A stretch of DNA of 64,000 nt from JANNNF01 sp963772935 (GCA_963772935.1 CAVYZK010000009.1:434001-498000), one strand, 5' to 3'; counted from the stretch's first letter, positions 28,015 to 40,427 are shown. Numbers and translations: made by a program. Notes: a model not told the origin generated them from the letters alone.

Positions 28015-29409
28015 ATGGCGGCTCAGAACTTTGATGTGATCGTGATTGGTGCGGGTCCGGGCGGCTATGTCGCCGCGATCAGGGCCAGTCAGCTTGGCCT
28101 GAAGGTGGCCATTGTAGAGCGCGAGCATCTGGGCGGCATCTGCCTGAACTGGGGCTGTATCCCCACCAAGGCCCTGCTGCGGTCGGCAGAAGTGTTCCAC
28201 CTGATGCACCGTGCCAAGGAGTTTGGCCTGTCGGTTACCGGGGCTTCGTTCGATCTGAACGCCGTGGTCGCCCGGTCGCGCGGGGTCGCCAAACAACTGT
28301 CGGGCGGCATCGGCCATCTGATGAAGAAGAACAAGGTCACCGTGTTCATGGGGGCGGCGACGATCCCGTCCAAGGGCACCGTAACCGTCAAGACGGACAA
28401 GGGCGAAGACACCCTGACCGCGAAGTCGATCATCCTTGCCACCGGTGCGCGTGCCCGCGAATTGCCGGGGCTGGAGGCCGACGGCGATCTGGTCTGGACC
28501 TACAAACACGCGCTGCAACCGGTGCGGATGCCGAAAAAGCTGCTGGTGATCGGGTCGGGGGCGATCGGCATCGAGTTCGCGTCGTTCTTCAACACGCTTG
28601 GCGCGGATACCACGGTGGTCGAGGTGATGGACCGGGTGTTGCCGGTGGAAGACGCCGAAATCTCGGCCTTTGCCAAGAAGGCGTTCCTGAAGCAGGGCAT
28701 GAAGATCCTTGAGAAAACCACCGTCAAGAAGCTGGACCGTTCGCCCGGCAAGGTCGTGGCGCATCTTGAATCAGCGACCGGCACCGTGACGCAGGAATTT
28801 GACACGGTGATTTCCGCCGTCGGCATCATCGGCAACGTCGAGGGTCTGGGGCTGGAGGCTTTGGGCGTGAAGATCGACCGCACCCATGTGGTGACAGACG
28901 AATTCTGCCGCACCGGGGTTGAGGGGCTTTATGCCATCGGCGATATCGCAGGTGCGCCGTGGCTGGCGCACAAGGCCAGCCACGAGGGCGTGATGGTGGC
29001 CGAACTGATCGGCGGCGGGCATCCCCACCCCATCAAGCCGAACTCGATTGCCGGCTGCACCTATTGCCACCCGCAGGTGGCAAGCGTCGGGCTGACCGAG
29101 GCGAAGGCGAAGGAGGCTGGCTATGACATCAAGGTCGGTCGCTTCCCCTTTATCGGCAATGGCAAGGCGATTGCCTTGGGTGAATCCGAGGGCATGATCA
29201 AGACCATCTTCGATGCCAAGACCGGCGAGATGCTGGGTGCGCATATGGTGGGCGCGGAAGTGACCGAGTTGATCCAGGGCTATGTCGTGGGCCGCCAGTT
29301 GGAGACCACGGAAGAAGACCTGATGAACACGGTTTTCCCGCATCCGACCTTAAGTGAGATGATGCACGAAGCCGTGTTGGATGCCTACGGTCGCGCGCTG
29401 CATATGTGA
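28015..29409 (+). CDS. lpd: Dihydrolipoyl dehydrogenase (E3)
   Basis: A 464-residue flavoprotein that reoxidises dihydrolipoamide of 2-oxoacid dehydrogenase complexes or the glycine cleavage system, reducing NAD+. The FAD site is DVIVIGAGPGGYVAAIRASQ, the redox disulphide is CLNWGC, the NAD site is LLVIGSGAIGIEFASFFN, and the C-terminal dimer domain has the catalytic His-Glu pair in FPHPTLSEMMHE. The ribosome site GGAGGAGGG is strong. No E1 or E2 gene is nearby, so the complex it serves cannot be told. Two hairpins follow as a terminator. Confidence 0.97.
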   Translation: MAAQNFDVIVIGAGPGGYVAAIRASQLGLKVAIVEREHLGGICLNWGCIPTKALLRSAEVFHLMHRAKEFGLSVTGASFDLNAVVARSRGVAKQLSGGIGHLMKKNKVTVFMGAATIPSKGTVTVKTDKGEDTLTAKSIILATGARARELPGLEADGDLVWTYKHALQPVRMPKKLLVIGSGAIGIEFASFFNTLGADTTVVEVMDRVLPVEDAEISAFAKKAFLKQGMKILEKTTVKKLDRSPGKVVAHLESATGTVTQEFDTVISAVGIIGNVEGLGLEALGVKIDRTHVVTDEFCRTGVEGLYAIGDIAGAPWLAHKASHEGVMVAELIGGGHPHPIKPNSIAGCTYCHPQVASVGLTEAKAKEAGYDIKVGRFPFIGNGKAIALGESEGMIKTIFDAKTGEMLGAHMVGAEVTELIQGYVVGRQLETTEEDLMNTVFPHPTLSEMMHEAVLDAYGRALHM

Positions 29410-29414
29410 GGCAG

Positions 29415-29461
29415 AAAAATCCTTGCAGAAAGGATTTTAGGGGGGCCTTCTGCCCCCCTTC
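29415..29461 (+). terminator. Double hairpin terminator after lpd
   Basis: AAAATCCTT/AAGGATTTT forms one stem; a second stem (GGGGGGC/GCCCCCC) lies directly behind it and ends in TT. Both are just downstream of the lpd stop. Confidence 0.75.
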
Positions 29462-29532
29462 AGGCGCTTATGCGCCTTCCCCCCCGAGGATATTTCAGCC
29501 AATGTGAAATTGTCGGGAATAGAAAGTCGTTG

Positions 29533-30699
29533 ATGCGTAGTGCTTTGATTGTGTGGATGGTGTTCTGTGCGGGCCTTGGGGCTGCGGCGCAGTTTGGCAA
29601 AGTATCGGTGCTGTTTGATGATCTGGGCCGCTATTACGCCGGGCATGGCCCGGTTGCCATGGGCTGGATGGTCAGCATTGTCGGCCTGATCGGGCTGATC
29701 TTTGGCACAGTGGCGGGGGTTTTGGTCGGGCCGTTGGGCGCGCGCCGGGCGCTTGTCGGAGCGTTGTTGGTGGCAGCTCTGGTCAGTGCGGCACAATCGC
29801 TGCTGCCGCCCTATCCGGTGATGATGGCGCTGCGGGTGATCGAGGGGGCCTCCCATCTGGCGATTGTGGTGGCGGGGCCGGTGCTGATGGCGCGGGCGGC
29901 AACGCCCGGCACCTTGGGTCTGGTCATGGCGCTTTGGGGCAGTTTTTTCGGCCTCAGCTATGCGGGTCTGGCAGCGATAGTACCGGGGATTGCGGCGGAT
30001 TACGGCATTGGCGCCGTGTTTTTGGGCCATGCCGTCTGGATGGCGGTCTGTGCCTGTGTGTTGCGGCTGTTGTTGCCCACAGACCCCGTTCAAGCGCAGA
30101 CGGTGACGGGGGGCTGGCTGGCCCGACACCGCGCGATTTACGCCTCGCCGCGGATTGCAGCGCCCGGCCTCGGCTTCTTTTGCTATACGATTCTGTTCGT
30201 CGCCCTGTTGACACTGCTGCCGCCACAAGTGCCAGAAGCGCAGCGCGGCGTGGTGGCGTTCTGGATGCCGCTCGCCGCGATTTTTGTGTCACTTACCCTT
30301 GGTGTCTGGGTTTTGCGGCATCGCAGCGCCGTGCAGACGGTGCAGATCGGCTTTGCGCTTGCCGGTTTGGCCAGTGTCGCGCTGTGCCTGACCTGGGGGC
30401 AGGGCTGGCCGATGGCGGTGGCAGCACTGGCCCTTTCGGGTGCGTTTGGGCTGGTGCAAGGCGCGTCATTCGCAGCGATTGCGCAGTTGAACCGCGACGC
30501 GGATCAGCGCGCGATGGCAGCAGGGGCCTTGGCGCAGATGGGCAATCTGGGCACGGTCACAGGCACGCCCTTGCTGGCCGCCGTTCTGGCGGCAGGGGGC
30601 GGCGGCGGGGCGGTGTTGGTGTTCTGTCTGCCGCTTTGCATCGCAGGGGTTGCGATCCACGCCGTGCAATCCGCCCGCCGCTTGCACAATCCAGCATAA
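29533..30699 (+). CDS. MFS transporter
   Basis: A 388-residue membrane protein with about twelve hydrophobic helices: MRSALIVWMVFCAGLGAAAQ at the start, then LIGLIFGTVAGVLVGPLGAR, and a long second half with PLLAAVLAAGGGGGAVLVF. A family-specific name is not possible from the sequence alone. ATG at 29533 is preferred because the extra upstream 21 codons are not hydrophobic; the ribosome site is weak. It ends one base before the SOS box upstream of uvrA and is not related to DNA repair. Confidence 0.82.
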   Translation: MRSALIVWMVFCAGLGAAAQFGKVSVLFDDLGRYYAGHGPVAMGWMVSIVGLIGLIFGTVAGVLVGPLGARRALVGALLVAALVSAAQSLLPPYPVMMALRVIEGASHLAIVVAGPVLMARAATPGTLGLVMALWGSFFGLSYAGLAAIVPGIAADYGIGAVFLGHAVWMAVCACVLRLLLPTDPVQAQTVTGGWLARHRAIYASPRIAAPGLGFFCYTILFVALLTLLPPQVPEAQRGVVAFWMPLAAIFVSLTLGVWVLRHRSAVQTVQIGFALAGLASVALCLTWGQGWPMAVAALALSGAFGLVQGASFAAIAQLNRDADQRAMAAGALAQMGNLGTVTGTPLLAAVLAAGGGGGAVLVFCLPLCIAGVAIHAVQSARRLHNPA

Positions 30700-30714
30700 G
30701 TTCACACTTCGTTC
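30700..30714 (+). promoter_or_regulatory. SOS (LexA) box before uvrA
   Basis: GTTCACACTTCGTTC matches the alphaproteobacterial LexA consensus GTTC-N7-GTTC exactly and lies 66 bases before the uvrA ATG, in the only intergenic gap. It implies LexA repression and induction by DNA damage. Confidence 0.88.
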
Positions 30715-30780
30715 ACTTATTGCCATTGGAGACTCGCCTCGCTTGCCCTATTTAAGAGGCTGCTTGCGTGGGGTGATCAC

Positions 30781-33646
<2,866 letters not shown>

Positions 33647-33697
33647 CAGTGCGTTAACAAGTCTGCGCGAAAGTCGTGGCTGAAGGGAATCGGCGGT

Positions 33698-34687
33698 ATG
33701 AAGGACGGCAAATCGGGGCGTGTCCACTGGACGATGCGTTTGTTGCAAGCGGTGGTGTGTGTTCCAGTGTTCGGCCTGATTGCCATGGCGATCTGGTTTC
33801 AGGTGTCGGGTGTTCTGTGCTTTACGGTGTTGACCGGGTTAGGTGTCATCGCCCTGTGGGTTTTGCGATGCTGGTGGGTCGGAAATGCCCGCGCCGTTTG
33901 GTCCTGGTCGGCGATTGTCCTGATTGCGGCGGCAGTCTGGTGGGCGACGTTGCGGCCGTCAAATGACCGGGTCTGGGACGCGGATGTGGCGCATGGCGTG
34001 ACAGCAGAGGTGGCAGGGGATGCGGTGACGGTCCACAACATCCGCAACTTTGACTGGCGGACAGAGGCGGATTTCACACCGCTTTGGCAGACGCGCACTT
34101 ACCGGCTGGATCAGCTTGTCTCGGCCGATCTGATCACATCGGTCTGGGCCAGCCCTGCCATCGCCCATGTGTTGGTCAGTTTTGGCTTTGCCGATGGTCA
34201 GCATCTGGTGTTTTCCGCCGAGATCCGGCGCGAAGACGATGAAGTTTATTCGGCCATTGCCGGGTTTTTCCGGCGCTTTGAACTGGTGCTGATTGCGGCG
34301 GATGAACGCGATATCGTGCGTCTTCGCACCGATGTGCGCGGCGAAACGGTGTCGGTGTTTTCCTTGCAGGCCACGCCGGAGCAGATCCGAGCAATGTTTC
34401 TGGCCTATCTCGATCAGGGCAATGCGCTGTCGCAGGCACCGGAATGGTACAATACCGCGACCGACAATTGCACGACCGTGATCTGGCATCTGGCACGCAA
34501 GGTCAGCCCGGAGTTTCCGCTGGACTGGCGGGTGATGTTGTCGGGCTATTTGCCGCAATTCTTGTACGATATCAAAATGATCCGTCAAGATCTTCCGGTA
34601 GATGAAATGCTGGCACGGGCTGTCCGCAAACCCTTGGGGCCTGCGGACAGCGATGGTGCGGCGTTTTCGCGGCGCTTGCGCGAGTAG
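33698..34687 (+). CDS. DUF4105 membrane protein
   Basis: A 329-residue protein with three hydrophobic segments at the N-terminus (about residues 15-85: VPVFGLIAMAIWFQV, VLCFTVLTGLGVIALWVL, WSWSAIVLIAAAVWW), then a soluble DUF4105 domain (Lnb-like, about 100-310). Characteristic blocks are VHNIRNFDWRTEADFTP, AHVLVSFGFADGQHLVFSAE and WYNTATDNCTTVIW, whose NC-T pattern resembles a cysteine-protease-like nucleophile in this family. The DUF4105 domain is likely periplasmic or cytoplasmic-face; the function is not known. It is convergent with mmsA, three bases apart. Confidence 0.82.
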   Translation: MKDGKSGRVHWTMRLLQAVVCVPVFGLIAMAIWFQVSGVLCFTVLTGLGVIALWVLRCWWVGNARAVWSWSAIVLIAAAVWWATLRPSNDRVWDADVAHGVTAEVAGDAVTVHNIRNFDWRTEADFTPLWQTRTYRLDQLVSADLITSVWASPAIAHVLVSFGFADGQHLVFSAEIRREDDEVYSAIAGFFRRFELVLIAADERDIVRLRTDVRGETVSVFSLQATPEQIRAMFLAYLDQGNALSQAPEWYNTATDNCTTVIWHLARKVSPEFPLDWRVMLSGYLPQFLYDIKMIRQDLPVDEMLARAVRKPLGPADSDGAAFSRRLRE

Positions 34688-34690
34688 CCG

Positions 34691-36190
34691 TCAGTCCATC
34701 TGCTTGAAGTTCAGCGACGCGCCTTCCTTGATGCCAGACGGCCAGCGCGACGTGATGGTTTTTGTGCGGGTATAGAACCGGAAGGCATCGGGGCCATGCT
34801 GGTTCAGGTCGCCGAAGGACGATTTTTTCCAGCCGCCAAAGGTATGATAGGCCAGCGGCACCGGGATCGGCACGTTGATGCCGATCATGCCCACGTTCAC
34901 GCGGTGTGCAAAGTCGCGCGCGGTGTCGCCATCACGAGTGTAGATCGCGGTGCCGTTGCCATATTCATGGTCCATCGCCATTTTCAGCGCCTCTTCATAG
35001 GTGCCTGCGCGGACGCAGGACAGAACGGGGCCAAAAATCTCTTTGCGGTAGATGTCCATGTCGGTGGTCACATGGTCAAACAGATGCGGGCCGACGAAGA
35101 AGCCGTCTTCATAGCCTTGCAGTTTGAAGTCGCGGCCATCGACCACCAAGGTCGCCCCATCGGTCACGCCGGATTCGATCAGCCGCAGGATGTTGGCCTT
35201 GGCGGCGGCGGTGACGACAGGGCCATAATCCACATCGTTTCCAGCGGTATAGGGGCCGACCTTCAACTTCTCGATCCGGGGGATCAGCTTTTCGATCAGG
35301 CGGTCGGCGGTTTCCGCGCCCACCGGAACGGCCACCGAAATCGCCATGCAGCGTTCGCCTGCCGCACCATAGCCTGCACCGATCAGCGCGTCGGCGGCCT
35401 GATCAAGGTCGGCGTCGGGCATGATGATCATGTGGTTTTTCGCACCGCCAAAGCACTGCACGCGCTTGCCGTTTGCACAGCCACGACCATAGATATATTC
35501 GGCAATCGGGGTGGACCCGACGAAACCGATACCCGCAATCAGCGGATTGTCGAGGATGGCATCGACCGCCCCCTTGTCGCCGTTGATCACTTGCAGCACG
35601 CCGTCGGGCAGGCCGGCCTCTTTCATAAGGGCGGCCAGCATCATCGGGACCGACGGGTCACGCTCGGACGGTTTCAGGATGAACGCATTGCCGCAGGCAA
35701 GCGCCGGTCCCATTTTCCACATCGGGATCATGGCGGGGAAGTTGAACGGCGTGATTCCGGCTGCAACGCCAAGGGGTTGGCGCATGGAATACATGTCGAT
35801 GCCGGGGCCAGCAGAGTCGGTAAATTCGCCTTTCAGCATCTGCGGCGCGCCGATGCAGAACTCCATCACCTCCAGCCCGCGCTGGATGTCGCCCTTGGCG
35901 TCCGGGATGGTCTTGCCATGTTCGGCTGACAGAACCTCGGCCAGTTTGTCCATGTCGCGGTTCAAGAGGCGGACGAACTCCATCATCACGCGGGCACGGC
36001 GCTGCGGGTTGGTGGCACCCCATTTGACCTGCGCTTTTGCCGCGTCAGCGGTGGCCGCGTCCAGTTCGGCGGTTGAGGCAAGCGCCACACGGGCCTGCAC
36101 TTCGCCCGTGGCCGGGTTGAACACGTCGGCAAAGCGCCCTGAGGTGCCCGCAACTTCGCGCCCGTTGATCCAGTGACCGATCTCTTTCAT
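34691..36190 (-). CDS. mmsA: CoA-acylating methylmalonate-semialdehyde dehydrogenase
   Basis: A 499-residue aldehyde dehydrogenase that turns methylmalonate or malonate semialdehyde plus CoA and NAD+ into propionyl- or acetyl-CoA, in valine and inositol breakdown. The catalytic Cys is in GYGAAGERCMAIS, NAD-binding features include GFVGSTPIAEYIYGRG, and MRQPLGVAAGITPFNFPAMI is typical of this subfamily. I choose the ATG at 36190: GGAGGA has seven-base spacing to it, but only one base to the first ATG at 36196. It is divergent from a LysR regulator that probably controls it. Confidence 0.95.
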   Translation of the reverse strand: MKEIGHWINGREVAGTSGRFADVFNPATGEVQARVALASTAELDAATADAAKAQVKWGATNPQRRARVMMEFVRLLNRDMDKLAEVLSAEHGKTIPDAKGDIQRGLEVMEFCIGAPQMLKGEFTDSAGPGIDMYSMRQPLGVAAGITPFNFPAMIPMWKMGPALACGNAFILKPSERDPSVPMMLAALMKEAGLPDGVLQVINGDKGAVDAILDNPLIAGIGFVGSTPIAEYIYGRGCANGKRVQCFGGAKNHMIIMPDADLDQAADALIGAGYGAAGERCMAISVAVPVGAETADRLIEKLIPRIEKLKVGPYTAGNDVDYGPVVTAAAKANILRLIESGVTDGATLVVDGRDFKLQGYEDGFFVGPHLFDHVTTDMDIYRKEIFGPVLSCVRAGTYEEALKMAMDHEYGNGTAIYTRDGDTARDFAHRVNVGMIGINVPIPVPLAYHTFGGWKKSSFGDLNQHGPDAFRFYTRTKTITSRWPSGIKEGASLNFKQMD

Positions 36191-36225
36191 AGCCATTCCT
36201 CCGATTTTCTGCCCACAGAATAGCC

Positions 36226-36260
36226 TTGCGAAATTGCGGAAAACAGAGGCAATATTTCAA
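36226..36260. promoter_or_regulatory. Imperfect dyad between mmsA and its LysR gene
   Basis: TTGCGAAATTGC (36226-36237) and GCAATATTTCAA (36249-36260) form an imperfect inverted repeat in the shared promoter region of mmsA and the regulator. LysR-family operators are usually of this kind; the exact site is inferred. Confidence 0.4.
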
Positions 36261-36283
36261 AGGCGTTTTGCATTTTTGCAGGT

Positions 36284-37178
36284 ATGACGATGGACTGGGA
36301 CGATCTGCGCATCTTTCTGGCGGTGGCGCGCAGCGACAGTCTGTCGGGCGCGGGCAAGCGGTTGCGGATTGATCCGGCCACCGTGGGGCGCCGCATTGCG
36401 CGGCTGGAGGAGGCGACGCGCGCGCGGCTGTTCGTGAAATCGCCGCAGGGGTACGGGTTGACCGAAGATGGCACCCGACTTTTGGCCCATGCAGAGACGG
36501 GCCGAGGCCGCGATGGACGGCGCGCGCGAGGCGCTGATGGGGCCAGAGGGGCTGACCGGGCAGATACGGATCGGCGCACCAGATGGCTGCGCGAACTATC
36601 TGCTGCCGCAGGTTCTGGCGCGGATTTGTGACGCCAATCCGGGGTTGGAGGTGCAGATCGTGGCCTTGCCGCGCGTATTCAACCTGTCAAAGCGCGAGGC
36701 GGATCTGGCGATTGCGGTGTCACGCCCCGAGGCAGGGCGGCTGACGGTACAAAAGCTGACCGATTACCGGCTGCATCTGGCGGCGAGCCAAAGCTATCTG
36801 GACAAGGCAGGCGTGCCGCAAAGCCCCGAGGATTTGGCGGGTCACCGCTTCGTCGGCTACATCCCCGACATGATTTTCGACAAGGAACTGGATTATCTGG
36901 CGGGCATCGGCGTGACCCATGTGCCGCTCGCCTCCAATTCGGTGTCGGTGCAGTTGAACTGGCTGCGGCATGGGGCAGGGGTCGGCATCGTGCATGATTT
37001 CGCTCTGCCGACGGCACCGGAACTGCGCAAAATCCTGACCGACCAGATCAGTCTGTCCCGCGCCTTCTGGCTGATCCGGCATGCCGATGATGGCCGAGTG
37101 GCACGGCTGAACCGCTTTGCCGATCTGCTGACACAGGAAATACGGAAAGAAGTGCAAAGGCTTGAGGGGATGACTTGA
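36284..37178 (+). CDS. LysR-family transcriptional regulator (frameshifted in this sequence)
   Basis: About 297 residues when corrected. The N-terminal winged HTH is clear (WDDLRIFLAVARSDSLSGAG, then DPATVGRRIARLEEATRARL), followed by a LysR substrate-binding domain at about residues 90-285 (GQIRIGAPDGCANYLLPQVL, DLAIAVSRPEAGRLTVQKL). The frame breaks at the GAGACGG near 36494-36497: HAE is followed by RAEAAMDGAREALMGPEG in the other frame. It is divergent from mmsA and probably regulates it in response to a semialdehyde or valine intermediate, an inference from position. Confidence 0.85.
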
Positions 37179-37229
37179 CAGAATCTTGCGTGGGCCCGAC
37201 GCTTTGTTGAAAGCGATTGGGAGGTCGGC

Positions 37230-37664
37230 ATGCTGGTACAACAAATCCTGAAATCAAAATCGGATGACGGTGTGGTGACTGTTCCCCCGGGAACAACCGT
37301 GGGCCGCGCGGCTGAGATACTGTCAACCCGGCGCATCGGTGCGGTGATCGTATCGCCTGATGGCAAGACAGTGGCGGGGATCGTATCGGAACGCGATATC
37401 GTGCGCGAATTGGGGCGGAAGGGTGCTGGCTGCATGGTCGATCTGGTGGACGGCATCATGACGGCCAAGCTGGTGACCTGCGCGCGTGAGGATCAGACGG
37501 ACTCGGTGCTGCAAAAGATGACAGATGGTCGTTTCCGGCACATGCCGGTGATGGAAGGAACGGAAATGGTCGGGCTGATTTCCATCGGTGATGTGGTCAA
37601 GGCCCGCCTGACAGAGCTTGCGGCCGAAAAAGAAGCGTTGGAGGGCATGATCAAGGGGTTCTGA
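37230..37664 (+). CDS. CBS-domain pair protein
   Basis: A 144-residue protein consisting of two CBS domains that form one Bateman module. The first (about 5-65) has VVTVPPGTTVGRAAEILSTR and VAGIVSERDIVREL; the second (about 70-130) has VTCAREDQTDSVLQKM and MVGLISIGDVVKARL. Such stand-alone modules bind adenosine nucleotides and sense energy or redox state, but the partner is unknown. A good ribosome site (GGGAGG) precedes the ATG. It is probably transcribed on its own, 50 bases after the LysR gene. Confidence 0.88.
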   Translation: MLVQQILKSKSDDGVVTVPPGTTVGRAAEILSTRRIGAVIVSPDGKTVAGIVSERDIVRELGRKGAGCMVDLVDGIMTAKLVTCAREDQTDSVLQKMTDGRFRHMPVMEGTEMVGLISIGDVVKARLTELAAEKEALEGMIKGF

Positions 37665-37701
37665 CCCCCGCGACAGCGCCCTGTTTTGAAAGGGAAATCA
37701 C

Positions 37702-39491
37702 ATGGCATTTGATGGAAGCACTTTGGCGGCGGCGACGACCGCTACGTTGGTTGGTGGGTTTTTCAGCGATACGTTCTCGGTCGGGAACAGCGATGTGGAC
37801 ATGGTTCGCATCGACCTTGAAGCGGGCGTGAAATACAGGTTTGATGTCGATAACGGCACTGCAGGCGATCTTTATCTTCGGATATTCAATCAGTTCGGTA
37901 CCGAGGTCAGGGCGAATGATGATGGTCTTCGGGTAGAGGAAGACGTTGTGTTCTCGCTCAGCCCCTTTATCGAGTTTGTGCCTGATGTGGGCGGCTCTTA
38001 TTTTGTTGCCGTCAGCCCCTATTACCTTCGCAGTTATGACCCAGCCACCACTTTGGGCCGCGTGACCCCGGAAAACCCGCTTATCACCACAGCCGGCACG
38101 CTGACGGTCACCAGCGTGGGAACCAGTTTTTGGGGAAGTGCCGGGTCGATGAATGCAATCCTGCCGGAAGATACGTCTGACATGACGGATTTGTTGCGAG
38201 ATGCTGACGGATCGCTGCGGGTGGAGTTCGCGGGGGCCATCGACAGTCCCACCGATGTGGATATGGTCCGCATTGATCTGAATAAATCCGACATCATCGT
38301 CATCGACGTCAATGGCAACACACCCGATGGGATCATCGGCACTGTTATCAGGGTGTTTGATGATAACGGGACGCAGATCGGCTTTGACGATGACTCGGGG
38401 GCGGGCGAAGACCCTGAGCTGATTTTTGTCGCTCCTGTTCTTGACGACTATTATATCGGCATTTCGGGCGAGGGGAACACGGTTTACTCCGGGATTGACG
38501 GCACTGGCACGGTTTCGGCAGCGGGTGTGGGCGATTACGAAGTGATCATTCACCGCAATCCGACCCAGATCGGAACCAGCATTGCCAACTTCTTCACTGG
38601 CGGTTCGGCGAACAACTACATCGTCACGCTTGCCGGAAACGATACCGCATCCGGCAATGACGGTGATGATACGATTGCAGGCGGTGATGACAACGACAGC
38701 CTTACCGGCAACAACGGCCAGGACGTGCTGTTTGGTGAGCATGGCAATGACACACTGCGCGGCCAGAACGGCAGTGATGTGCTGTCGGGGGGCCTCGGCA
38801 ATGACACGGTGGACGGCGGCGCGCAGGATGATGTGGTGTCGGGCGGGGCAGGGGATGACAGTCTGATCGGCGGTTCCGGCAATGACTCGCTGACCGGGGA
38901 TGCAGGAAGTGACGCGCTGAACGGGTCGGTCGGTGATGATCTGCTTGTCGGGCGGTGACGGCAATGACCGCCTGCTGGGCAGTACCGGCAATGACGCGAT
39001 GACCGGCGATGCAGGCGACGACACGCTGTTCGGTCAGGACGGCAACGATGTGTTGGGCGGCGGTGACGGCAACGATCTGCTGAATTCAGGACGCAATGAC
39101 GATGTGCTGACAGGTGATCAGGGCAACGATACGATGCTTGGCGGCGCGGGCAATGACACGCTGCAAGGGGGACGCGGGCTTTGACACCCTGTCAGGCAAT
39201 GGGGGCGATGATGTGTTCGTGTTCAACGACATCGTTTCAGGTGTGGACCGGATCACCGATTTTGCGCTGCCTACCGCCGATGTGATCGACCTGCGCGTGT
39301 TGTTTGGTGCGGGCGTGGTCAACGCGGGCAACCTGTCGCAGTTTGTGCAGACCAGCAACTCTGGCGTCAGTGACAGTTTTCTCGCCGTCGATGCCGATGG
39401 GCTGACAGGTGGGTTGAATTTCACCATCATAGCGCAGGTGGACGGGATCACGGCGGCGCAGTTGTTTGACGCCACGAACTTTCTGTTGTGA
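37702..39491 (+). CDS. RTX calcium-binding protein 3 with duplicated PPC-like domains (two frameshifts)
   Basis: About 595 residues when corrected. The N-terminal part has two repeated beta-sandwich units, about residues 25-115 and 170-290, each starting DVDMVRIDL and ending in YFVAVSP or YYIGISGE, like the bacterial PPC (pre-peptidase C-terminal) domain. A run of more than 15 RTX nonapeptides follows (GNDGDDTIAGGDDNDSLTG and on) and a C-terminal tail (FDTLSGNGGDDVFVFND) ending DATNFLL. Frames break at the GGG of 38950-38952 and at the GGGGG of 39167-39171; one G removed from each restores one protein. No signal peptide is visible, so type I export is likely. Function is unknown. Confidence 0.88.
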
Positions 39492-39569
39492 CCAAAGGCT
39501 TATAGACCCCGGCCTTGCGCCCGCAGCCATTTTCGGCTTGGCTGCGGACAAGGCGAGAGGGAGGCAGTC

Positions 39570-40062
39570 ATGCGTATCGGTCTTTACCCCGGAACATTCG
39601 ATCCGGTGACACTTGGGCATACCGATATCATCCAGCGCGCGATGGCACTGGTGGACCGGCTGGTGATCGGGGTGGCGATCAACCGCGACAAGGGGCCGTT
39701 GTTTTCGCTGGAAGAACGGGTGGCCATGGTCAACGCCGAATGCGCGGCCATCGTCGCCAAGACGGGCGGCGAGATCGTGGTGCATCCGTTCGAGAACCTG
39801 CTGATCGACTGCGCCCGCGATGTGGGGGCGGGGGTGATCATCCGCGGGCTGCGGGCGGTTGCGGATTTTGAGTATGAATTTCAGATGGTTGGCATGAACC
39901 GCGCGCTGGATGCCAGTATCGAGACGGTGTTCATGATGGCCGACGCGCCGCAGGCAGGCGATTGCGTCGAAACTGGTCAAGGAAATCGCGCGTTTGGGGG
40001 GCGATGTGACCAAATTCGTGCCGACCCCGGTGGTGGGGGCACTGGCTGCCAAGTATCGTTGA
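39570..40062 (+). CDS. coaD: Phosphopantetheine adenylyltransferase (frameshifted in this sequence)
   Basis: CoaD joins ATP to 4'-phosphopantetheine, the fourth step of coenzyme A synthesis, in the cytoplasm. The nucleotidyltransferase motif LYPGTFDPVTLGHTDII (HxGH), GAGVIIRGLRAVADFEYE and the substrate-binding MNRAL are intact. An extra G at 39955-39956 breaks the frame after MADAPQA; the correct frame continues as AIASKLVKEIARLGGDVTKF and ends at the TGA of 40060-40062, giving 163 residues. The uncorrected frame reads on to 40124. The ribosome site is GAGGGAGG. The gene is normally essential, so the frameshift is probably an error. Confidence 0.95.
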
Positions 40063-40205
40063 TACAAGATCGACATTGTTCTTCTGCCCGCAATCAAGCT
40101 CGAAGCGCGCCTGGTAATGCCTGACCGCCCCTTCGGGCGGGAATTGCCCTTTCGTCGTGATGGTTTACGGGCATGCCGAACAACCTGAACAGGGCTACCC
40201 CCGGA

Positions 40206-40234
40206 CATGCAAAAGGGGGCCACTGGCCCCCCCG
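40206..40234 (-). terminator. Terminator of the DUF1127 gene
   Basis: On the minus strand GGGGGCC-AGT-GGCCCCC is followed by a TTTT run, about 25 bases after the DUF1127 stop. It may also end coaD transcripts from the other side. Confidence 0.7.
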
Positions 40235-40256
40235 GCATCAGGGTTTCAAAGCGCCT

Positions 40257-40427
40257 TCAGGCAGCTTTGCCATAAACCGCGTCGTGGGCAATGCGGTGCG
40301 CATCGCCACGGTAAATCCCAAGATCCAGCGCCACGTCCAGCGGCAGGTTTGCGATCTCGTCGCGGGTCTTCACATAGAGGGCGTAGTTCTTGGCGGCCTC
40401 TTTCAGCATATCAATCACGTTCATCAT
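40257..40427 (-). CDS. DUF1127 small protein
   Basis: A 56-residue protein of the DUF1127 family, with the conserved C-terminal LPLDVALDLGIYRGDAHRIA pattern. In other alphaproteobacteria such proteins bind RNA or affect phosphate and carbon metabolism, but the role here is not known. The open frame extends to 40502, but AAGGA lies eight bases before the ATG at 40427, which I take as the start. A hairpin terminator follows. Confidence 0.8.
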   Translation of the reverse strand: MMNVIDMLKEAAKNYALYVKTRDEIANLPLDVALDLGIYRGDAHRIAHDAVYGKAA

